DNA of 64,000 bases from Adhaeribacter aerolatus (GCF_007991635.1 NZ_BJYS01000032.1:37492-101491), one strand, 5' to 3'. Numbered from the stretch's first letter, positions 1-8,573 are shown. Notes: generated by a model from the letters alone, not told the origin. A program made the numbers and translations.

Positions 1-111
1 TATCTGGCTAACCAGGGCCCCACCCAACAGGGCAGCTGATCCTTTTACAAAATCCCGGCGGGAGAAGCCACCGCTGGCTAGTGCTTTTTCGTTGTATTCT
101 TTCTCGCTCAT
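1..111 (-). CDS. N-terminus of a Tat-exported protein (partial, runs off the window)
   Basis: Only the first 37 codons are present. After a short polar start, residues 16-20 read FSRRD and are followed by a small hydrophobic stretch rich in Gly, Ala and Leu. This is a twin-arginine signal, so the folded protein is probably exported to the periplasm. The start codon is the ATG ending at 111. It lies 45 bases downstream of the SUMF1-type gene on the same strand, so the two are probably co-transcribed. In Bacteroidota such neighbours are often Gfo/Idh/MocA oxidoreductases, but nothing in these 37 residues identifies the enzyme. Confidence 0.8.
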   Translation of the reverse strand, partial: MSEKEYNEKALASGGFSRRDFVKGSAALLGGALVSQI

Positions 112-156
112 GCTCTTTTAGTTTGGGTAATAATGAAATTTATGGTGGTGAATATT

Positions 157-1185
157 TTAAATATCTTTAATTGGCTCCGACCAGTATTTGGCTATTTCCT
201 CTGGTGATGGTTGTTTCAAAGGCCGTACTACCCGGAACCCGATAAACGGGGCATCGGTAAACCACCATTGGCTTTTCGGCATTTGTGGGTCGCGTTGCTT
301 CCAAACAGGCTTCGAAAATTGGCGGGCCGCACTGCGCAAAGCGTCAGGATCATCGTCCCAGGAGCCACCACGTAAGCTGTGGGGGTACAGTTTGGTAGGT
401 TTCAGCCACGAATTGGTAGCCGTACCTTTGGCAAACTGGGCGTAATAATTAGGGTCGTACTGGTCCATGGTCCACTCGGCTACGTTACCGTGCATATCGT
501 AGAGGCCCCAGGCATTTGGCTTTTTGCTACCTACTTTTTTGGTACCGGCCTGGCTATTGTTGTAGTGCCAGCCGTATTCATCTATTTTACTCGCGTCATC
601 GCCGAAAGCAAAAGCCGTGGTAGAACCGGCGCGGCAGGCATATTCCCATTCGGCTTCGGTGGGCAGGCGGTAAAAATGGCCAGTTTTAGCGGTAAGCCAC
701 TTGCAATAAGTTAAGGCAGCAAACTGGGTCATGTTGATGGCCGGGAAACCATTTTTACCCATGCCAAAGGTCATATCGAGGTAAGGCGGACTGGGACGTG
801 AAACGGCATCGGAACCGGTTTTACCGGTGGCCGACGAAGCACTCATCGATTGCTTTTCAAGTTCGCGGTACACAAATATTTCAAATTCGTCCCAGGTAAC
901 TTCGTGGGTGCCCATCCAGAAAGGCTCAATCTTTACTTTATGTTGCGGACCTTCGTCAGGTTTGCGTTTGGCTTCGGAGGCCGGGCTGCCCATCAGAAAT
1001 TCGCCGCCGGCAATAGGCACCATCCCGAAAGAAACTTTGGTACCGGGTATTTGTTCGGTGTACTTTTCAAAACCAGGGGTATCGGTTTTAGAAGGGTCTT
1101 TAACCTGGGCGGCTACCAGCATAAAAAGCCCGATTATTGCTACAATTCCTTTTTTACCTTTACTTTGCCACCCGTTATTTACCAT
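157..1185 (-). CDS. SUMF1/FGE-sulfatase-domain protein, exported
   Basis: This is a formylglycine-generating-enzyme-like (SUMF1/EgtB/PvdO superfamily) protein. Family hallmarks are visible: GGEFLMGS near the domain start, EVTWDEF, RLPTEAEWEYACR in the middle, MHGNVAEW, and LRGGSW followed by GFRVVRP at the end. The C-terminal cysteine pair of true formylglycine-generating enzymes is absent, so sulfatase activation is unlikely and the role is probably structural or an unknown non-heme-iron-type activity. I chose the ATG ending at 1185 because it gives a clean signal peptide (MVNNGWQSKGKK then a hydrophobic stretch ending VAAQ); the longer frame to 1260 adds an AT-rich unlikely extension. It is divergent from the isomerase-like gene at 1423 and precedes the Tat protein at 1-111. 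Confidence 0.85.
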   Translation of the reverse strand: MVNNGWQSKGKKGIVAIIGLFMLVAAQVKDPSKTDTPGFEKYTEQIPGTKVSFGMVPIAGGEFLMGSPASEAKRKPDEGPQHKVKIEPFWMGTHEVTWDEFEIFVYRELEKQSMSASSATGKTGSDAVSRPSPPYLDMTFGMGKNGFPAINMTQFAALTYCKWLTAKTGHFYRLPTEAEWEYACRAGSTTAFAFGDDASKIDEYGWHYNNSQAGTKKVGSKKPNAWGLYDMHGNVAEWTMDQYDPNYYAQFAKGTATNSWLKPTKLYPHSLRGGSWDDDPDALRSAARQFSKPVWKQRDPQMPKSQWWFTDAPFIGFRVVRPLKQPSPEEIAKYWSEPIKDI

Positions 1186-1422
1186 TATTTTATTTAAAAG
1201 CTTACTACTGATTTTACGCCAATTAAATCCGAAATTAAATAAATATTGTAAAAAACACAAAATGTTAACCGGTTTCTATTTCAGTTTTATTATATTTGAA
1301 ATAAAGTAGGGTTTATAGGCGACAAAACTGTAACATTCAGGCTTTTATTGAATATTTTTAAAAGGGCATTCTCCTACCCAACTCTAAACATTACCTTATT
1401 AGTTCAATATATTATAAATTTT

Positions 1423-2376
1423 ATGCACTCCAACCGACGTGATTTTTTAAAAAATTTGGGGCTGGCTGCCGCCAGTTACAGCTTTCTTTCTTCAATACCC
1501 GGTTTTTCGCTGGGCCAAGCCGAAGCAGCCGGTTTAGCCGAAGCCAGCACCCTGGCTAAAAAACCTTTCTTCCAGATTTCGCTGGCCGAGTGGTCGCTGC
1601 ACAAAACGCTGTTTGCCGGCAAGCTCGATAACCTCGATTTTCCGCTGAAAGCCAAAAATGATTTTGGGATTACCATTGTGGAGTACGTGAGTCCTTTTTT
1701 TAAGAAACAGGAAAAAGACCCGAACTACCTGAAAGAACTAAAAAAGCGCACCGATGACAACGGCATTACCAACCACCTAATAATGGTTGACGGCGAAGGC
1801 AATTTAGGTGACACCGATGCGGCCAAACGGATGCAGGCGGTAGAAAACCATTACAAGTGGATAGATGCGGCAAAATATTTGGGCTGTAAAACCATTCGGG
1901 TAAACGCGGCGGGCCGCGGCACCGCCGAAGAAGTGCAGAAAGCTGCCATTGAGGGCCTGGGTAAGCTATCGGAATACGGCCAAAAAAACAAGATTAATGT
2001 AATTGTAGAAAACCACGGCGGTTATTCTTCTAATGGTGCCTGGCTGGCCGGCGTAATGAAAGGCGTTAATAACAAATATTGCGGTACGTTGCCCGACTTT
2101 GGTAATTTTAAAATTAGCGCCACCGAAAACTACGACCGGTACAAAGGCGTGCAGGAATTATTGCCTTACGCCAAAGGTATCAGTGCCAAGTCGCACGATT
2201 TTGACGCCAGCGGCAACGAAACCGGCACCGATTACCAGCGCATGTTTAAAATGATAAAAGCTGCCGGCTGGAAAGGCATTGTGGGCATCGAATACGAAGG
2301 TTCGCGCCTGGGTGAGGAAGAAGGAATCCGGGCTACCAAAGCCTTATTGGATCGCATACAACAGGAAATGGTTTAA
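1423..2376 (+). CDS. Tat-exported sugar phosphate isomerase/epimerase-like TIM-barrel protein
   Basis: The protein belongs to the xylose-isomerase-like TIM-barrel superfamily (AP_endonuc_2). Supporting signs are the periodic barrel strands, the metal-ligand-like segments [23 protein letters not shown] and GIEYEG, and a length of 317 residues. The chosen ATG at 1423 begins [13 protein letters not shown], a twin-arginine signal followed by a hydrophobic stretch, so it is predicted to be periplasmic. An upstream in-frame ATG at 1348 would bury that signal and is rejected. Its substrate is unknown; exported members of this family in Bacteroidota often sit beside oxidoreductases, which fits the divergent neighbours. 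A strong terminator follows directly. Confidence 0.88.
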   Translation: MHSNRRDFLKNLGLAAASYSFLSSIPGFSLGQAEAAGLAEASTLAKKPFFQISLAEWSLHKTLFAGKLDNLDFPLKAKNDFGITIVEYVSPFFKKQEKDPNYLKELKKRTDDNGITNHLIMVDGEGNLGDTDAAKRMQAVENHYKWIDAAKYLGCKTIRVNAAGRGTAEEVQKAAIEGLGKLSEYGQKNKINVIVENHGGYSSNGAWLAGVMKGVNNKYCGTLPDFGNFKISATENYDRYKGVQELLPYAKGISAKSHDFDASGNETGTDYQRMFKMIKAAGWKGIVGIEYEGSRLGEEEGIRATKALLDRIQQEMV

Positions 2377-2401
2377 TAAAAATATATTAACCTGAATAAA
2401 G

Positions 2402-2436
2402 AAAGGCTGCCTCTAACCGAAGCAGCCTTTCTTTAT
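2402..2436 (+). terminator. Rho-independent terminator after the isomerase-like gene
   Basis: A perfect 9-bp stem (AAAGGCTGC with GCAGCCTTT) with an 11-base loop is followed by a T-rich run, 25 bases after the stop codon at 2376. Confidence 0.85.
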
Positions 2437-2589
2437 TATTATCTTTTATAAGCTAATTTTTTAGTTGGTTATAACAGGCAAAGCACCATAAAATCTTATT
2501 TCTTTACCCCACAACTATCCATCAATAACCTGAATTTCCTAATTTCTTATTCACATAAGAATTTCCCAGACCCTCGCCTAAAAATATTT

Positions 2590-2712
2590 GAAAGTCCCGA
2601 AGGGACGCAATATCTCAGCGATAGGTGCAGCCCATCGAAATACTCCACAAAAGCCCTGAAAGGCGTAATAATTAATACCAGATATAGGATTTTGCCCTTT
2701 CAGGGCTGAGGT
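2590..2712. repeat. Palindromic intergenic repeat element
   Basis: The stretch contains a short palindrome (GTCCCGAAGGGAC, near 2593-2605) and then a 12-bp perfect inverted repeat: AGCCCTGAAAGG at 2652-2663 and CCTTTCAGGGCT at 2696-2707. Sequences of this look (CCCGAAGGGAC plus GCCCTGAAAGG) recur between genes in many Bacteroidota genomes; that is recalled from family knowledge and was not searched here. The remainder of 2440-2731 holds no gene. Confidence 0.6.
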
Positions 2713-2731
2713 AAACTGACGCACCTTACAC

Positions 2732-2977
2732 TCAAACCTCTTTTAACTGAATGGTATCGAGGTAGGGTTCCAGCGATGGTTTGCCGGAGAGCACCCGAAT
2801 CAGCCCCACAGTGTGGTCGTTATGCAGATACCAGACTTCGACGTAAAATTTATAGAACCAGTAAAGCTCTATCTTGCACCAGCCCTTATACCGGTAATGA
2901 ATATAATTGCCATGATTTTGCAAAACAGCTACTTGTTCGGGGGTGGTTAAAACTTTAAATTCTTCCTGTGCCAGCAT
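2732..2977 (-). CDS. Small conserved-looking protein of unknown function
   Basis: An 81-residue protein rich in aromatic residues: Tyr and Trp are dense between residues 26 and 52 (HYRYKGW, LYWFYKFYVEVWYLHND). There is no signal peptide, and the pattern looks like a compact beta-rich domain with the repeated theme of an aromatic strand. It lies 45 bases downstream of another small gene on the same strand (3023-3283), so both probably share a transcript. The codon choice resembles that of neighbouring genes, which supports it being real. I do not recognise the family. Confidence 0.6.
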   Translation of the reverse strand: MLAQEEFKVLTTPEQVAVLQNHGNYIHYRYKGWCKIELYWFYKFYVEVWYLHNDHTVGLIRVLSGKPSLEPYLDTIQLKEV

Positions 2978-3022
2978 TTCTCCCTGCTCTAAAATAAAAA
3001 TGATGCTTGCACCTACGAGAAT

Positions 3023-3283
3023 TTAATTCAAACAGATGCTAAAAATTTCGAAACGGTCGGAGGCAAAGCTCCAGTGTGAAGGCGACGGATGAATCTCTTC
3101 GCCGTCGGCGTCCAGGATAGTAACGGCAAAGCCTTCGCTATTATTTAAAGCTTCGGTATAATGCTTTACCTGATAGATGCGCCCTTCCTGAATCCATTCC
3201 TGGGGCTCAAAGGCCGGCAACGAGTCGTCGATGCACTGCGCATACACGGCCATGTATTTGGGAGGAAATATTAAATTAACCAT
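3023..3283 (-). CDS. Small protein of unknown function
   Basis: An 86-residue acidic protein without signal or membrane segments. Its pattern (CIDDSLPAF, EWIQEGRIYQVKHY, then a closing strand ending SDRFEIF) resembles a group of small Cytophagales proteins of the type C-x-DDS...W-x-x-G-x-x-Y-x-V, which are uncharacterised. The ATG at 3283 is the only reasonable start. It is the first gene of a probable two-gene unit with the 81-residue gene downstream. Function unknown; the resemblance is by eye. Confidence 0.6.
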   Translation of the reverse strand: MVNLIFPPKYMAVYAQCIDDSLPAFEPQEWIQEGRIYQVKHYTEALNNSEGFAVTILDADGEEIHPSPSHWSFASDRFEIFSICLN

Positions 3284-3445
3284 GCTCTTAAAACTCCTAT
3301 AAAAATATTTTTGTTCCGGGCCGGCCAGATAATCCGGCTAAAACAACGTACCAACGGGCAAATACTTTTGATTACCTATTTATAAAGTAAATAAAAAAGG
3401 GCCATTTATCATAGCCCCTTCTATCTATTTTTATTTAATGCCTTT

Positions 3446-3850
3446 TTATGACCGCTCAATACTAATAGTTTTCCGGTGGTTTAACCGGCCTTCGGCAAAA
3501 GGTAAGTTAATGTTTAATTTGCCGTTTTCAAAAACCGCGTAGATCTGTTCTACGTCTACGTGAAACGGTATCTGGATTACCTGGGCAAACAACGGAAAGT
3601 TTACGTTGGCCTGGTCGGTACCATTTTCATCTTTCTGCGGTAAAGTAGCATATACCATTAGCTTGTTGTATTCTACCTGTACCTGTATCAGTTCCGGACT
3701 AACAGACGGGGCCACCACGGTTACCACCATTTTATCCGGTTTATTCGAAACTTTAAACTGGGCCATACTCACGCCCCCGCTTAAAGTGTTCAGTTGGTCA
3801 ATCTGCTGACCAAAGCTTTTTAATATTTTTTTATTTTTTATGATATACAT
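3446..3850 (-). CDS. Hsp20/alpha-crystallin-like protein
   Basis: A 134-residue protein with the beta-sandwich pattern of small heat-shock proteins: an early strand pair (MVVTVVAPSVSPELIQVQVEYNKLMVYA), then FPLFAQVIQIPFHVDVEQIYAVFENGKL and INLPFAEG, matching the usual F-x-R-x-hydrophobic-P...V-D...A-x-x-x-N-G-x-L-x-I-x-x-P core of the alpha-crystallin domain. Likely an ATP-independent holdase in the cytosol. The canonical A-x-x-x-n-G-V-L motif is present as AVFENGKL. The usual length is about 140-150, so this is a little short at the N-terminus. It is a single gene flanked by non-coding DNA. Confidence 0.75.
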   Translation of the reverse strand: MYIIKNKKILKSFGQQIDQLNTLSGGVSMAQFKVSNKPDKMVVTVVAPSVSPELIQVQVEYNKLMVYATLPQKDENGTDQANVNFPLFAQVIQIPFHVDVEQIYAVFENGKLNINLPFAEGRLNHRKTISIERS

Positions 3851-4264
3851 CGTCTTTTCCCTTCTAGCTCTTATGCCTTTTTAAGAACAAATCTTATACC
3901 ACAATGTAATAACGGCTGGTTTTTGCGGATACAAGCCAAATAATAAGACAAAATGACATTAATCTAATAGCCTTTCGCAAGAAAGCCACTTATAATAATT
4001 ATACCGATTTGTTTTACAAACCGTTACACTAAACCACCATTCTCCCCTGCCCCACCAGAATAACATTATTGTCAGATGCTCTTAAATATTCTTCTTTCAG
4101 GAAAAATTAAAGGCCGGTTACGTGGGCAGGAGAATTTTCGATTTGGTTTTAATTTCCCGAGTGTCTGGTTAGTTCAGTTTATTTATCAACTCTCTTAAAG
4201 TTATTCCCGTAAAAAAGACAATCTTTTTAGAAGAAATATTTAACCTATTTAACAAAATACAACT
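3851..4264. other. Gene-free stretch between divergent genes
   Basis: About 410 AT-rich bases between the Hsp20-like gene (minus) and the disordered-protein gene (plus). The only structure noticed is a small hairpin CTTTC-GCAA-GAAAG at 3972-3985. Promoters for both flanking genes should lie here, but no clear TAnnTTTG element at a convincing distance was identified. Confidence 0.5.
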
Positions 4265-5068
4265 ATGGATTATAACAGAAGATATTCAGACGAAGATGAT
4301 CAAAACCAACACCCCGACCGCAGGAACTTACCAGAAAACCAACGGGTAGGCAAAGATATTTACCGCAATCGCGGCGATCAGAATCCGGCCGACCAGTACC
4401 GGAGTGGACAGAGCTACCATAACCGCAACGAAGGTTTTGGACCGAATCAGACCCATTACGGTGCCCGCCCTGATAGCGCCTATCGCGATCCAAACCGCAT
4501 TAATTACGGCGATAACCGGCAAAACCAGAACCGGTACCAGGACAGAAATCAGAATTATAATAAAAACCAGGACTGGAACCGGAACCAAAACCGGAATACG
4601 AACGACAATCAAAATTACCGAAGCCAGAACACCTACGGCGATCGTAACCAAAATTACTACAACAACCCGCCGGAAGGCGATCATGCCGGTACCCGGTTCT
4701 GGGGCGAGCGCGAAGGTTATAAGCAAGATGATTACCGTTATACCAGCGGCAACCGTGGCAACTGGGAAGCCCCCGGCATTGGCCGCAACGACCGGGATGA
4801 AAATGACCGGAACCGCTACCGGAAAGATTACCGCCCCGACCGCCACTACGATCAGGACCGGGACCGCGGTTTTTTTGACCGGATAGGCGATAGCATCAGC
4901 AATACCTGGAACCGCATGACCGGCGACGATGATGATAATTACCAGAATCGTGACCGTAATCAGCACAACCGCCCCTTTAACCGGGGCTACGAATCCGGGC
5001 CCCGCTGGGCCGACGAAGATGACCGCTATGACCGCGAACGGCGTAACCGCCGCCGCTACGATGACTAA
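4265..5068 (+). CDS. Asn/Arg/Asp/Tyr-rich intrinsically disordered protein
   Basis: A 267-residue protein made almost entirely of N, R, D, Y, Q and G, with no signal peptide and no predicted globular core. Repeated short units such as NQNR, DRNQNY, NYRSQN and YRDPNR fill residues 60-135. One ordered-looking island, GFFDRIGDSISNTWNRMTGDDDD (about 200-222), recalls the small amphipathic FDR-x-GD...W-x-GDD motif seen in some stress-related BON/transporter-linked proteins. Such composition suits phase separation, hydration or nucleic-acid binding (Arg/Tyr-rich), all inference. Three other reading frames across the gene are also open, a by-product of the biased composition. A strong terminator follows. 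Confidence 0.8.
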   Translation: MDYNRRYSDEDDQNQHPDRRNLPENQRVGKDIYRNRGDQNPADQYRSGQSYHNRNEGFGPNQTHYGARPDSAYRDPNRINYGDNRQNQNRYQDRNQNYNKNQDWNRNQNRNTNDNQNYRSQNTYGDRNQNYYNNPPEGDHAGTRFWGEREGYKQDDYRYTSGNRGNWEAPGIGRNDRDENDRNRYRKDYRPDRHYDQDRDRGFFDRIGDSISNTWNRMTGDDDDNYQNRDRNQHNRPFNRGYESGPRWADEDDRYDRERRNRRRYDD

Positions 5069-5179
5069 CTGGTAGTTTTTAGCAGAACCGACAGGCTAGT
5101 ACCTAGACAGCTACCGTTGAATACCTGCCGGCACCGCAACCACCCCTTGGGTATTTATAGATTACCCAGTACTGATTAA

Positions 5180-5215
5180 AATAAAAAAGCCGGGTAAACC
5201 GGCTTTTTTATTTTA
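5180..5215. terminator. Bidirectional terminator
   Basis: AAAAAGCCGG and CCGGCTTTTT form a 10-bp stem with a 5-base loop, flanked by A-runs and T-runs on both sides. It lies between the convergent disordered-protein gene and the MBL hydrolase gene, and can serve both strands. Confidence 0.85.
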
Positions 5216-5233
5216 AGTATCTTGAGCGGATGC

Positions 5234-6250
5234 TTAGAATTTAGCAATACCGGATAGAAAACTCTTATCTATAAAATCGATGGTATTATTGCGGCGACGG
5301 ATAGCTAAAACGGCCATACCGGCCAACGCCACCAATCCCACACCTACCATTATTTTAGGAACGGGGTCGGGCACCGGCGGCGGTAAAGATATTACTCCGC
5401 TCTCATCGGCTTCGGCGGCCTGATGGATGTAGCGCCCCTGGTGCGGCAACGCCCGTTGGTCGAACTCGCGGAATAAAAGGCCTAGTTGGTCTAATAATTC
5501 ATCGCCGTACATGGGCAAGCCGTGGCCGGTTGCAGCCACCTTGGGCCGCAGCAGTAAGAGCCGCTCAATCGAACGTTTGGCGGCCTCCCAGTTAGGTGTG
5601 TAATAAGCCGGCGGGCCGTGCACTTCCTGTTTCTGGGTCATCACGGCCAGCATCGACTCCTGTTTCACGGTTACAAAGGCATCGCCGGCTACCAGCACAC
5701 TATCGCTATCGCGAAAAAGAGATATATGCCCGGCCGTGTGGCCCGGCGTGTGCAGGTAAGTCCAGCCCGGCAAATGCGGTACGGTGCCGTCGTTTGGCAG
5801 CGCTTGCACGTGCCGGCTGATGTCGATTGGTTTATTCGGATAAATCCGCGACATAAAGGCCATGGCGCCGCCGCCTACCGTTGGGTCCGGGGGTGGATAA
5901 GCGGAGCGGCCCGTTAAATAAGGTAATTCGAGCAAATGAGCATAAACCGGCACATCCCATTCTTCCAGCAACTGGCGCAAAGCCCCTATATGGTCGAAAT
6001 GGCCGTGGGTGAGGATAATTGCCCGGGGTTTGGTGCCTTTGCCGTACAATTTTTCGGCGGCCCGTTTAATCCGGCTGGCCGAACCAGCCAGGCCGGCATC
6101 TACCAGTACCCAATTGCCGTTCGTATCGGCCGGGTCGCTGATGAGATAAACATTTACCATTACTATTTGTAAACAACTAACGCCGGGGGCAACCGTCAGG
6201 AAGTCGTTGCGTTTGAGGTTCTGATAAATTGCTTTAGTGTGACTCTGCAT
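5234..6250 (-). CDS. MBL-fold metallo-hydrolase with a C-terminal membrane segment
   Basis: The 338-residue protein has the metallo-beta-lactamase metal motif THGHFDHIG (H82, H84, D86, H87), a later TPGHTAGHISL histidine, VAGDAF with the bridging aspartate, and ATGHGLPM. The fold therefore should bind two metals and hydrolyse an ester, thioester or lactone; the substrate is unknown. There is no N-terminal signal. After a Pro-rich linker (PPPVPDPVPK) comes a single hydrophobic segment of about 20 residues ending in RRRNN and a 16-residue tail. This resembles a tail anchor or a PEP-CTERM-like sorting tail, which is unusual for the family. It stands alone between two terminator-bounded regions. 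Confidence 0.85.
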   Translation of the reverse strand: MQSHTKAIYQNLKRNDFLTVAPGVSCLQIVMVNVYLISDPADTNGNWVLVDAGLAGSASRIKRAAEKLYGKGTKPRAIILTHGHFDHIGALRQLLEEWDVPVYAHLLELPYLTGRSAYPPPDPTVGGGAMAFMSRIYPNKPIDISRHVQALPNDGTVPHLPGWTYLHTPGHTAGHISLFRDSDSVLVAGDAFVTVKQESMLAVMTQKQEVHGPPAYYTPNWEAAKRSIERLLLLRPKVAATGHGLPMYGDELLDQLGLLFREFDQRALPHQGRYIHQAAEADESGVISLPPPVPDPVPKIMVGVGLVALAGMAVLAIRRRNNTIDFIDKSFLSGIAKF

Positions 6251-6365
6251 ATATTTTCTTTTACAGGTACATAAGAGGTCTGCATCTGTTATCGACGCAT
6301 GTTAACTTAGAGTTACGCACAAATATGCTCTTTAGTTTATATTATATACGCTTCTTATAAAAACC

Positions 6366-7331
6366 TTATAAATGCACAATTGCCCAATAAACGCCTTTTA
6401 CCACTTCGGCCATTTTAGAGAAATCCAGGGTATCAATTGTGTCGGATTCGAGGTGGTAGTGGGGGTTGCGGAAAAAAGCGGTATTGGTTATCATGGCGGC
6501 CGGGTAGTTGTAACGCCAGTAGTTCAGGTGGTCCGAAAAATCTACCCCTGGTACCGAGGCCGGCGCAGTTAAAGATTCTACGTCGATTTGGCTGCCCGCC
6601 TGCATGTATTTTTTCAGGTGCTTTACCAGATTGCCCTGCCCCATGTTGCCTACTACCGAAATAAAATTACCTTTATCGGGGTAAATAGCTTTTAAAGCCG
6701 CCGGGTACCGTTGCGAATTCTTTTTCTCGGAGTAATACCCAATCATTTCGAGGCAAACCATCCCTCTTAGTTTAACGCCTGCAGCGGCTAAAGATTTTGC
6801 GTGCACCGCACTGCCCATGTCGTCGGTTTTAAAATACGGGGGTTCTTCCAGGGCAAAGGCCACAAAATCGATCCGGTATCGCAGGTCCGGCTTTTGCTCG
6901 TGTACCATCCGTGCTATTTCCAACAAGCCGGCCACACCGCTGGCATTATCATCGGCGCCGGGCTGATCGCCGCATACATCGTAATGTGCCCCAACCACAA
7001 TGCGCTCACCGGTTTCGGGGCCTACCGAAAGAATAATATTTTTATATTCCTGTGGCCCTACTTTAAAGGTTTGGTAAATTACCCGGTCAGATATCTTCCC
7101 GAACTGCTGGTAAATATAGGCGGCGCTTTTGTTTAGCGAAGCCACGTTAAAAGCATTGCGCGGCGGTGTAACTTGGGTCAGAAATTCTACATCGGCGTAA
7201 AGCCGGTCTTTGTTTACCGGTAGCAGCTCTTTAGCGGTCATGTTTTTATGATAGAAGTTTTTGTGGATATAAGTAGCCACCAGGACACCCACCCATGCCG
7301 TTAATATTAAGATCAGGAGTGCTTTATTCAT
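6366..7331 (-). CDS. M28-family zinc aminopeptidase, membrane-anchored or exported
   Basis: The 321-residue protein carries the M28 metal-binding plan: VVGAHYDVCGDQPGADDNASG (His, then Asp in the DDNASG motif), FALEEPPYF (general-base and metal Glu), MVCLEMIGYY, and a late DHLNYW histidine. It probably removes N-terminal residues from peptides in the periplasm. The ATG ending at 7331 was chosen because it begins MNKALLILILTAWVGVLVATY, a signal anchor; the longer frame to 7373 adds 14 residues without hydrophobicity. Unlike the other two M28 proteins of the window it lacks a PA insert. No operon partner is close. Confidence 0.87.
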   Translation of the reverse strand: MNKALLILILTAWVGVLVATYIHKNFYHKNMTAKELLPVNKDRLYADVEFLTQVTPPRNAFNVASLNKSAAYIYQQFGKISDRVIYQTFKVGPQEYKNIILSVGPETGERIVVGAHYDVCGDQPGADDNASGVAGLLEIARMVHEQKPDLRYRIDFVAFALEEPPYFKTDDMGSAVHAKSLAAAGVKLRGMVCLEMIGYYSEKKNSQRYPAALKAIYPDKGNFISVVGNMGQGNLVKHLKKYMQAGSQIDVESLTAPASVPGVDFSDHLNYWRYNYPAAMITNTAFFRNPHYHLESDTIDTLDFSKMAEVVKGVYWAIVHL

Positions 7332-7541
7332 ACCGCATGTAGTAGCTTTGCTGGTGTCCGAGCCCACCGGCAATTGTCGTGGGTAACCTATAAAGCCATA
7401 CGCATACCTTTATTTCTGTTTAAACTCCCGGCAGAATTACGTATAAACCTGCGGCTATTTTACGTACATATCACCGTTAAAAAGAGCAGTTGTTGCCGTA
7501 TACTCAACAAACTTCTGAATCTATTATAAAAGAGCACCTTT

Positions 7542-8333
7542 ATGGAGCTAGACAATGACATTGTGGTTCAATCCTGGGAAGAATTACAAAAAGCTTTATT
7601 CCATAACTCCTGGGACGAACGCATCAACCGCTTCCGGTCGCCGTATATTTACCGGGGTTTGGGCAGCAAAAAATACGACTTAAAAACCAGCCTGATCCGT
7701 TTGGGTGGTGATTATGGCAAGCTGGAACATCACTTACTCCGGAATTTTAAGAAATACGCCCACGAAGATGCCTCGCCGGGCAATTCTATCTGGAACTGGC
7801 TGGCGGTAGCCCAACACCATGGTTTGCCAACCCGACTCCTCGACTGGACTTATTCGCCGTACGTAGCCCTGCATTTTGCCACCGCCGATTTTAATAATTT
7901 TGACAAGGATGCTGCTATCTGGTGCATTAACTATGTAAAAACCAACAATTATATTCCGGAAATACTGCGGGAAACCATTTACGCCGAAGGCTCTAATGTG
8001 TTTACCCCCGAAATACTGGAACCGGTTTGTTCTTCTTTAAAAGAGCTGGGTACTTTTCAGGAAGATGATTTTGTGATTTTTCTGGAGCCGCCTTCGCTCG
8101 ACGCCCGCATTGTGCACCAGTTTGCCTTGTTTTCGATGATGTCGAGTCCTCACGCGGTTTTAAACGATTGGCTGGCCGACCATACTAATTTATATTTCCG
8201 GATAATTATACCCGCCCGCCTGAAATGGGAAGTGCGCGATAAACTGGACCAGGCGAATATTACCGAACGCGTGCTGTTTCCGGGCCTGGCCGGCCTGAGC
8301 CAATGGCTCCGCCGCCATTATACCACTACCTGA
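7542..8333 (+). CDS. FRG-domain protein
   Basis: A 263-residue protein with the FRG domain over most of its length: SPYIYRGLGS (R38-G39), LETSLIR-like KTSLIRLGG, and the diagnostic QHHGLPTRLLDWTYSPYVALHFAT (about 90-113). The FRG domain is named after its N-terminal conserved triplet and has no established biochemical activity; it recurs in variable and defence-related gene neighbourhoods in many bacteria. Here it stands alone, has no signal peptide, and is flanked by an M28 peptidase (divergent) and an erythromycin-esterase gene (convergent). No second domain is visible. Confidence 0.85.
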   Translation: MELDNDIVVQSWEELQKALFHNSWDERINRFRSPYIYRGLGSKKYDLKTSLIRLGGDYGKLEHHLLRNFKKYAHEDASPGNSIWNWLAVAQHHGLPTRLLDWTYSPYVALHFATADFNNFDKDAAIWCINYVKTNNYIPEILRETIYAEGSNVFTPEILEPVCSSLKELGTFQEDDFVIFLEPPSLDARIVHQFALFSMMSSPHAVLNDWLADHTNLYFRIIIPARLKWEVRDKLDQANITERVLFPGLAGLSQWLRRHYTTT

Positions 8334-8573
8334 TTAGAATAAGTAAATAAGTGAATTTTAAAGAAATAAATATTTATGGAATTTTGAAGGTGTTATATTT
8401 CATAATTAAATGAGGTAAAACAGGTTTCTGGTCCAGATTAGTTTTGTGTGATATAAAAACAGTTTTAGGTTTTCCAGATTAGTGAGTAGTAAGATTCACT
8501 TACCTTCCATAAATAAAATCTAATTATTCCTTTATTCACTCATTCACTCCTTAACACACTTACTCATTCAATT
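8334..8573. repeat. Low-complexity intergenic DNA between convergent genes
   Basis: The 240-base gap contains repeated short words based on ATTCACTC, TTACTCATTCA (8535-8575) and the mirrored AAGTAAATAAGTGAA near 8340. No hairpin with a T-run was found, so how either convergent gene terminates is not evident. Confidence 0.4.

Noticed and set aside
3972..3985. Small hairpin CTTTC-GCAA-GAAAG, also seen at 63854-63867
   Set aside because: Only a 5-bp stem; two copies in 64 kb are not enough to claim a repeat family.
4404..4886. A 160-codon second plus-strand frame in the disordered-protein gene
   Set aside because: Thr/Ile/Arg-rich output arises from the biased codon composition; the 4265 frame has a better start and stop context and a terminator.
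4328..4966. A 212-codon minus-strand frame opposite the disordered protein
   Set aside because: Val/Ile/Pro-rich output is the antisense of the Asn/Asp/Tyr codons of the real gene, with no family pattern.
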